Shown in pieces: positions 56,530-64,000 of a stretch of 64,000 bases of DNA. The notes under the pieces are model-generated. The model ran no database searches and had not been told where the DNA came from. It was given only the letters and a program-made list of their open reading frames with translations. Source of the stretch: Cryptomeria japonica (Eukaryota; Streptophyta; Pinopsida; Cupressales; Cupressaceae). The stretch covers positions 602,847,644 to 602,911,643 of the forward strand of contig NC_081415.1 in the NCBI RefSeq assembly GCF_030272615.1, in the 5' to 3' direction. The translations under genes were made by a program, and so were the position numbers. Each line of letters opens with the position of its first letter. The stretch's first letter is position 1.

Positions 56530-58700
56530 TAATCTTGTTGAGTTAAGTCCAAAGAAAAGAAATAAAGAAAATAAATCAACAACAAGTTTGGCATCTCGGG
56601 GTTATAAAAAGTTTCCTAGCAGAGAGGATGGTTCTTTATTCGGCGATAAGTCTAAAAATCTAGAGGAAAATCCATTTTATGCCTTAAATGCAAAAGATAA
56701 TAATGGTGGTCATAATGAAATCTTGACTGGGGACGACAAGTGACTCGATGAAATCATACTTAAAATGGCATATTTAAATGGAGATGAATCCAAGATGGCA
56801 AAATCTCTTAAGAGACAACCGAATTGGGTGTTGCAAAAACTAGGAATAAAAAGAGATGCAATTCAAAGCTCTAGGTCAAAAGAAATTGAAGACAAAAGTA
56901 AAGGTGAAGGAAATAGGCCAACAATTCCTAAATATAGTCCCCCTCATATGAGAAGAACAGAGCAGCCTTTTGTAACTTATGATAACCCATTATTAAATGG
57001 AACTAGAAGATGGAGGGATGTGCATAGGGATCAAGGTGAAGAAAGGCAAGAGGATGGAAGAAGGAATGGAAATGGGGAAACGGTAGGACTAGAATAACAC
57101 AAATAGGGGTAACCATATAAGAAGTAATGGGTATGGCAAAAATCAAAATAATGGACATAATAGAGGTAACAATGGGAATTATGGAAATGTCAATGGTGGA
57201 GATAGGAACAACAATAATGGAAATGGAGGTAATTATGGCAACAATGGTGGATTCAATAGAGGAAGTATGAACAATCAAGGCAACCATCATGTCGGTAGAC
57301 AGCCTATGATCATTGAAAGATACAAACAGTTAGATTTCATTGGCATTGTTGGTTATCCAAATCAGATCACTAATGATTTAAGATCAATAATCCCCAAATT
57401 CTCAAGAAACGGAACTGACTCAGCAGAACAACATGCAGGTAATGTAGAAAATATCATTGAAGAATTTGAGTTTCCTCATGAGGATGTATTCATGAAGTTG
57501 TTTGTTCAATCTTTGACAAAAGATGTAGGAGAATGGTATAGGAAGCTTCCTAATGGATGTATCAATAGTTGGGATGAGTTTGTAACATTGTTCTTGGAAG
57601 AATTTTGAGATCACAATGATCCTTCATTTGCATCCCATGAATTAACAAGTATAAAGAAAAATCAGAATGAATCAGTTGTTGAGTTTAATAAAAGATTTAA
57701 TAAAGTACTAAATAGAATACCTAGTGATGTCAGACCTATTGATTCTTTTCTAATTAGCTTTTATTTGAGTGCTTTTGATAGCAAAACCCATTATGAGATT
57801 TTGTCTCATAGATCTGATACTTTACAACAAGCATTCAAGATTGCTACTACCATTGAGAATAATAGGAAGGTTGCTAGGAAAATTGCTAAAAGATATGATC
57901 CAAAGTTATATGATGCTAGGGTTCCCAAGAAACATGACCTTACTCAAATCATGGACATGCTTAAGGACATAAAAGCTAAACAAAATCTTAATGAAAAGCC
58001 ACCATACAAAAATAATAAGCAAATGAATTTTAGTAGGCCCAGACTCCATGATATGCCTTATAACACCAACTGGAAGGATGGGAAGCCAGTAAAACCAAAT
58101 CCGAGTAAAGAAACTCCAAATCCACTCAAGAGAGAAAATAACTTTGTGGGAGATTTCCCATGGTGTGAGGTCTACAATCTTCCCCATGATGAAGATCAAT
58201 GCATGATTGCATAGGGCTTGATGAAGGATTGGCATCAAGAAGAGGAATGTGAGCCTAAAATTAATGTTCTATCATCAGATCCTATGTGGGGTAGACATGA
58301 GGATTCATCCAAGGAAGAGAATCATTCAGATATGCAAAGGATGAGAAACCATTAGCAGTATAGCATACAACAGGTTTTTTCTAATGATGATGAAGATACC
58401 CCTTCCTTGAGAAAATTGTTTCAAGAGGAAGTAGTGCCTTCTTTGAGAAACTTGGTCGAAGAGGAGAAGAGAGAATTCACAATGGCTGTTGTTGCCTAGG
58501 CCAATAGTAATTACCAACTGAGAAACAAAACAGTGAATCCTGAACAAGGGAGGCCTGCAAGAATATTCGCAAAAGTCTCAAAACAAAATGTGAACAAGGA
58601 GGAAAATGACAAGAAAGGAAAAGAGGGTCCAAGTGAACCAACAAAGAAGATTGATGCCCCAAAGTTAGTCAAACCTATGGAGAAAAAATAAATCAGTAAA
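56530..58700 (+). pseudogene. gypsy gag (H)
   Basis: The frame is protein-like from about 56535 (STTSLASRGYKKFPSREDG), broken by a TGA at 56741, open again 56765-57097. A one-base shift then leads to an Asn/Gly-rich stretch of about 60 codons (57110-57290) and the capsid core (57300-57608) with IERYKQLDFIGIVGYPNQI, VFMKLFVQSL, VGEWYRKLP and SWDEFVTLFLEEF. After a TGA the core goes on (ESVVEFNKRFNKVLNRIP, DSFLISFYLSAFDS), then a Lys-rich tail with one WCEVYNLPHDEDQC knuckle-like block. The protein would form the particle. Confidence 0.85.
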
Positions 58701-59279
58701 CCTCTTTCAAACTGAGGAACGTTTATGTCTCAAGCATTTTCTTAGGTAAAAATTTCTATGCCTCTTCTTGAAGTGATAAAATTTCCAAATTACAAGAATG
58801 AGACTTTGAAAATCAAATCAAATGTGGGTGATGCCAGCAAATAAAATCAAAAATCAAAAGAAGATCCTCTTGTGGTATATCTAGGCATGTCCATTACCAA
58901 TTACTTTGCACAAGTGGATCCTTTTTATTTAACTATGCTTATAAACAATAAGATGGTAAGTAACTGCATGATAGACTCAAGAGCAGCAATAAATATTATG
59001 CCAGAGCATGTCATGAAAGAGATGGGAATGAAGGTAGATACCCCTTATGGAAAATGTTATGCAATGTATAATAGGTCAGTCTCAGTGGTCGGGATCATGA
59101 AGGATATTGAGTTCAGGTTTCCATCTTGTCTAGACACTACCTATAAAATAGATGTAACAATTGTGCAAGTACCTGCGAACTATGGAATGTTGCTATCTAG
59201 ACAGTGGTCAAACTTGGTAGGTGGATATGCACAATTAGATCTATCATATGCAACCTTTCGGTCAAAGGAGCAAAGGTAA
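58701..59279 (+). pseudogene. gypsy protease (H)
   Basis: The piece 58872-59279 carries NCMIDSRAAINIMPEHVM, where plant gypsy proteases usually have DSGA; the Gly is Arg, likely inactivating. VQVPANYGMLLSRQW is the second conserved block (LLGR-W in active copies). VKISMPLLEVIKF upstream (58747 on) is the same kind of linker as 14400-14445 in B. Confidence 0.85.
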
Positions 59280-59369
59280 GAATCAATAGAGAACCAAGAT
59301 CTCCCTCTGATAGAGGAAGTGGATCCGGATCAAGTAACTTGCTTTTTCCATTCCGATATGGACAACTTT

Positions 59370-59960
59370 TAGGTAAGTATTTCTAAACCTTTAGAAGTTG
59401 AAAAAATTGCAGAGGCTGTTAAACACAATGAAAGTTTAATTTGGAAATTGTATTTTGATGATGCCTGCAGTAAGGATGGAAATGGAGAAGGAGTTGTGTT
59501 TATTTCACCTAATGCAAAATCTTTTAAATACTCTTTGCCATTGGATTTTGAATGTACTAATAATATTGCTAAATATGAAGCTCTCTTATTATGACTTAAA
59601 TTAGTAAACATGCATGGAATTAAGTTACTAATAGTTTACGGTGATTCATAATTAGCTGTTTCACAAGTGAGAGGCAAATTTGCTGAAAAAAAAATTACAA
59701 AATTAAGAAGTTATAGGAATGAGGCTTGGGATTATATTGAAATTTTTGATGCTTTTTCCATTAATTGGACTGAAAGGTCCCATAATATTTTGGCGGACTT
59801 TATGGCTAACCTGGCAGTTAAACATAATGATATCCCTTTTGATGATATTACACAACTTGAAATTAAAACAAGACCATCTGTTCCTGATAATGTTAAGAGT
59901 TGGCAAGTGTTTGATGATGACAAGGATCTGCTAAGATTTCTCTTTCATGAAGATTAGTAT
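59370..59960 (+). pseudogene. extra RNase H domain upstream of reverse transcriptase (H)
   Basis: Reads WKLYFDDACSKDGNGEGVVF (first Asp), NIAKYEALLL (Glu), LLIVYGDS (Asp) and NILADFMANLA (Asp): all four acidic positions are present, in the same order and spacing as in B. Two stop codons (TGA after ALLL, TAA after YGDS) are the only breaks. The arm SQVRGKFAEKKITKLRSYRNEAWDY is conserved with B. It lies between protease and reverse transcriptase, about 250 bp upstream of the latter. Confidence 0.85.
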
Positions 59961-59977
59961 GCAGACCATCAGATTGA

Positions 59978-60955
59978 TTGGAATGGACTTGTATAAGACA
60001 AGGATGGCACAAAAATAGTACTTGGGCAGGAGGTGTTGTAGCTGAAGACAATAAAATCTTGAAGGGATTGGTAGAGCTGGAAAGAATGTTTGATGATAAA
60101 GACATGGCTAGTTTTAGACCTAGTTTAGGAGGGTGTGAAGGTGTTGAAAAAATAAACTTGGGAAGTGAGAGAAATCCAAGAAAAGTGTATATTGGAGAAA
60201 GGCTCACCCCAAAGATCGGGACAGTGATGATTAATCTATTGAGAAAATATAGACATGTCTTTGCCTGGTCATATGATGACCTTAAAGCATACAGAGAAGA
60301 CCTTTTTCAGCATGAGGTACCATTAAAACCAGATGCTAAAACCTTTAGGAAAACACAAAGGCCTATAAACCCTACCGTGGCTCCTAAGATGAAGGAGGAG
60401 TTAATGAAAATGAGAAATGGAAGGATTATTGAGCCTATAAGGCACTCGACATGGGTGTCAAACTTAGTACCAGTATGAAAAAATGTGGTGATATTAGGTT
60501 ATGTGTAGATTTCAGAATTCTAAATCTTTCATCTTTGAAGGATAACTATGATTTGCCTAACATGGAAGCACTATTGCAAAAGGTTACAGGATATGAATTG
60601 TTGTCTATGATGGATGGGTTTTCAGGCTATAACCAAGTAAAGGTCAAGGAGTCGGAGAAATACAAAACAACCTTTACTACACCATGGCGTACTTATGTGT
60701 ATGCAAGGATGCCTTTCGGGTTAAGAAATGTAGGAGCTACATTCCAGAGGGATATGGATGTATCCTTTGAAGGGTTAATTGATTATATTGTAGTAGTGTA
60801 CCAAGATGATATGACTGCTTATTCTAAAAATGTAGAAGATCATTGTAATGACTTAGAAAAAAATTTTATTAGAGCATTAGAATATGGCATATCTTTGAAT
60901 CCTAAAAATGTCATTTTGGAGTTACTGAAGGAAAGTTGTTAGGTCATATTGTTTG
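59978..60955 (+). pseudogene. gypsy reverse transcriptase (H)
   Basis: After the linker NKILKGLVELERMFDDKD and INLGSERNPRKVYIGERL come VFAWSYDDL, RPINPTVAPKMKEELMKM and RHSTWVSNLVPV. A one-base shift at about 60470 leads to DIRLCVDFRILNL, SMMDGFSGYNQVKV, YARMPFGLRNVGATFQRDMD and VVVYQDDMTAYSK. The Asp pair is intact but preceded by Gln, where Leu, Val or Ile is usual. EYGISLNPKNVILE follows, then a second frame change near 60915. Confidence 0.92.
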
Positions 60956-61517
60956 AAAAGATGGTGTGAGAATTGATCCAGAAAGGATTGTTGCTATTGA
61001 TAAAATTCAAGTCCCAAAAATAGTTAAAGGAATTCAATATTTTTTCGGTCAAATTAACTTTGTAAGAAGATTTGTTTCAAGCTTCTCTGAAATCATAAAG
61101 CCTATTGCTAAAATGTTGAAAAAGGGTGCTGAAGTAAAATGGAATAATGAAGCTCTTGAAGCTTTTGTAAATATCAAAAGAGCCATCAAGGAAGCCCCTG
61201 TATTAAAATCACCTGATTTCTCTAAACCCTTCCAAGTGTTTTCATTTGCTTCGTTCCATACCATTGTTGCTTTCATGTTACAAAAGAATGATGAGGACCA
61301 TGAACAACCAGTTGCATTTTTTAGCAAAACCTTACAAGCATCTGAATTGAACTATGATTTGAACGAAAAACATGCTTATGCTCTTGTGAAAGCTATAAAA
61401 TCTTTCAGACCCTATTTGGTTGGTGCCACTATCATTGCATATGTGCCAAATGTTGTTGTTAAAGACATCTTTAGACAACCAGAAAATACTGGAAGGAGAA
61501 GTAGATGGATAAATTAG
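60956..61517 (+). pseudogene. usual gypsy RNase H, acidic residues lost (H)
   Basis: The connection domain (DKIQVPKIVKGIQYFFGQIN, FVRRFVSSFSEIIKPI) is intact. The RNase H start reads FQVFSFASFHTIVAFMLQ, with Phe where the first catalytic Asp belongs. ELNYDLNEKHAYALV keeps the Glu. The TDHKAL-type position reads YVPNVVV, with no Asp. The piece is open for 183 codons, so the fold is kept while the catalytic set is gone, which fits a tether role. B shows the same losses. Confidence 0.88.
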
Positions 61518-62921
61518 ATCCAAGAATTCAATATTGATCTACAAATCACAAAGTTGGTAAGGGGTCAGGGTTTGGCAAAGTTAATGGAAAAATCCAATTT
61601 TGAAGCAACATAGGTAAATCGGGTAGAGTTGGAAAATGTAGAAATTAGCATTGAGAGATGTCCTTGGTATACAAATATTATATATTACTTAAAATATATG
61701 AAATTTCCAGATAGTTTAAATGATAGTCAGAAGAGAACTTTAAAGCTTCAAACATCTAGGTATGTATTAATTAATGGAGATCTATACTAGAAAAATAGAG
61801 ACAATATTCTCTTATTGTGTCTAGATGAGTGTCAAGCATCCACTATTTTAAAAGATTTACATGAAGGCGTATGTGGAGGTCATTTTTCAGCCAAAACCAC
61901 TACTCATAAAATTCTGAATGCTGGTTATTATCGACACCAAATTTTTAGAGATAGTCATGCTTATATCAGAAAATGTGAAGCATGTCAAAAGTGCCCAGAA
62001 AAAATTAAGTATAATGGAGCCATTCCTCTCAGACCCATGCATACAGAGGAACCATTCCAAATGTGGGGTATTGACTTCATAGGGGAAATAGCAAACAAAT
62101 CTAGTGGTGGGCATAAATGGATCTTAGTGGCTACTGATTATTTTACTAAGTGGGTTGAAGCCATTCCCACAAGATAGGCTACCAACAAAGTTGTGATAAA
62201 GTTTCTTTTGGAAAACATTCTTACTAGATTTGGGGTACCTCAGAAAATTGTGGTAGATAATGGGATGTGTTTCACATCCAATGAGTTCTCTAATTTCTAT
62301 GAATATTATGTCATCACTTTGTCCTATTCATCACCTTACCATCCCCAAGGAAATGGACAAGCAAAATCCAACAATAAAAACTTGTTGAAGATTATCAAAA
62401 GGATGTTGGGTGATAATAAAAGAGCTTGGATTCGAAATTGATATTAGCAATATGGGTTGATAGAGTGACAGTCAAGAAGTCCATAGGATTTTCTCCATAT
62501 GAGCTTTTATATGGTAAAGAAGCAAGATTACCCTTGAGTAATTTGCTCCAAGTCTATAAATTTGTTACGGAGGAATTTTCAGAAGAAGTAAACTTTATGG
62601 GGGACAGATTGATGGCTTTGGCTAAGTTGGATGAATGTAGAAAAGAGCCTTAGGAAAGAAACATTCAGAGGCAACAGCTGGTTAAGGCTTTACATGGTAA
62701 AAGGGCTTGTGACAGAACTTTTGAGGAGGGAGAATGGGTACTAAAATGGAATGCCAAAGACCAAGACAAAGGAAAACATAAAAAATTTGATGCACTCTAG
62801 CTAGGACCTTATATCATCTTTGCAAAAGGTGGAGAAAAATCATATTACTTGCAAGATACTAGTGGAGAAGTGCTAGAATTTCTAGTCCATGCTCAATACC
62901 TCAAGCATTTCTTCTCTTGAT
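61518..62921 (+). pseudogene. gypsy integrase (H)
   Basis: After a TAG at 61515, IQEFNIDLQITKLVRGQGL leads into a zinc module with both His and both Cys (HEGVCGGHFSAKTT, CEACQKC). In the core, MWGIDFIGEI (Asp) and KIVVDNGMCF (Asp) are kept, and the Glu is Lys (GNGQAKSNNKNL; B has GNDQAESSNKNL). A TAG after AIPTR (62175) and a frame change at 62430 follow. The end has GFSPYELLYGKEA, FEEGEWVLKW, LGPYIIFAKGG and HAQYLKHFF with a natural stop at 62919. No chromodomain. Confidence 0.9.
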
Positions 62922-63071
62922 GATCAGGGAGTATTTATTGTATTATAGTAATATAGTTTTGTCTCTTGTTTTTTGTTATATGTTTTCAATTTTCATTTTG
63001 GTTTACTTTCCAGAGATAAGTAGGATCTTGCTATGTCCTTAAAGAGAACATACATCCCTAGAAAGAGCCAC
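62922..63071. other. 3' untranslated region of H
   Basis: 150 bp between pol and the right LTR. The last bases, GAAAGAGCCAC, are only moderately purine-rich, a weak polypurine tract. Confidence 0.6.
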
Positions 63072-64000
63072 TGTTAGCACATATTTTTACAAAATATTTT
63101 GTGCTATATATGGATGCCTTTTTTCTTATCATATGAGCATTTACTACTGGTGTCATATATGTAGGAGCAGAACTGAAGAAAATGGAGCTATCCAAAAGAT
63201 TAACTGTTTCATGAATGGTGTCACCAAGTCTTCCAAGCCTGTGTAGATGGAGCGGTAGAAAAGGTTTTAGAAGCTTCCAAGTCTGTTACACAAATTAAGG
63301 GAAAGCCTTTATCCCATATTGTTTGTGGGATAGGCTCTTTTAACACTTAAATCAAAAGCGGCTCATATGATAACTGTCGAAAGACAAATGGCTTTTGCCA
63401 TGAAGAAGGATGAACCCACTGGACCCCATGCATGTAGATGCACATCTCGAGGTAACCAAAGTTTTATGATAGACTGGTGAGGATGGAGGCTAAAGATCGA
63501 GAAAGTCAGATAGATCTAACGATCAGGCAGATGATCTAACGGTCATCGCTATCCCACAAGATAGAGATGCACGTTGGTTTATCCCAATGACTTCGTGACA
63601 AAGAATGTGCAGAAAAGGGGAGGTTAATGAGCATGCAAGTTCAAGTTGATCCAAGGGTGGTCGCTATACCACAATAGGAAGTTGCATGACTTATATCCCC
63701 CATGACATAGCAACTGCCAAGGTGGTAGAAGAGGTATCATCCCGGTGGATCTGTAATTGAATCAGGATGTGCCACATGCCGGAGGGTAGAAGAAGAACCC
63801 AGGTCCAAGTGGTGGGTAGGTGGATCCATGAGCCAATCCAGAGGTGACAAGTGGTGGGCCTGGGAGATGAAGTGGTGCCAAGATGGACTCGCAAAACAAT
63901 TCTAAAATAACTTGTGGCAGAGTGCAGAGGGAGCCAGATCTTGCAAAGGATGAGTAAATTAAGGAAGTTGGACGAAGAGATAATGGGTGAGCAGGTTGAA
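63072..64000 (+). repeat. 3' LTR of H, cut by window end
   Basis: Begins TGTTAGCACAT and aligns with 53568 to about 54500, with many substitutions by eye. Confidence 0.92.

Larger units (their letters stand above)
53568..64000 (+). mobile_element. Ty3/gypsy Tat-like element H, right end beyond window
   Basis: A long left LTR (53568 to about 56281) and the start of its partner at 63072 bracket plus-strand coding: gag, protease, extra RNase H, reverse transcriptase, usual RNase H, integrase. The right LTR is cut by the window end after 929 bp. Primer site, domain order and gag type differ from chromoviruses F and G and match B. Stops and one-base frame changes are spread through pol. If complete, it should be about 12 kb and be followed by CGGTG. 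Confidence 0.93.

Noticed and set aside
1-64000. Envelope-like gene or plant virus integration
   Set aside because: No frame after any integrase has a signal peptide plus transmembrane layout, and no viral coat or movement motif was seen.

Overview
The window is plant nuclear DNA made almost entirely of LTR retrotransposons, most of them old, decayed and nested inside one another. I found no intact host gene, tRNA, rRNA or CRISPR array. The plant assignment rests on the element types: Ty1/copia elements primed by the initiator Met tRNA, chromodomain-bearing Ty3/gypsy elements, and Tat-like Ty3/gypsy elements with an extra RNase H. The density of old nested copies suits a large repeat-rich genome such as a conifer or other gymnosperm, but the sequence does not settle the species.

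Layout, with letters used in the entries. 1-5928: unclassified AT-rich DNA holding solo LTR S (813-2392). 5929-13259: element A, a complete but degenerate copia element on the minus strand with target-site duplication (TSD) ATTTG. 13260-23179: element B, a plus-strand Tat-like gypsy body, interrupted by a small solo LTR (14498-14948) and followed by a 3-kb ruined extra reading frame. 23180-29761: element C, a plus-strand copia element, the best-preserved coding copy. 29762-31764: unclassified.

31765-53305 is a four-level nest. Element D is a 5'-truncated copia relic. It was split by E, a 2.1-kb non-autonomous LTR element (TSD ATACT). E was split by F, a minus-strand chromovirus (TSD CTTGC). 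F was split in its RNase H region by G, a second chromovirus (TSD AAGAG/AACAG). Removing each insertion plus one TSD copy restores continuity at every level, so the order of events D, E, F, G is fixed. 53568-64000 is element H, a second Tat-like gypsy element whose right LTR runs off the window.

The most interesting biology is in B and H. Both carry an RNase H-like domain with all four catalytic acidic positions between protease and reverse transcriptase, while the usual RNase H after the reverse transcriptase has lost its acidic residues. This looks like a functional replacement with an unusual domain order. Other points are the coding-free element E, a degenerate extra reading frame downstream of B, an iterated ATCGGGT array in the LTRs of G, and stop codons that mostly fit C-to-T decay at CAG and TGG codons.
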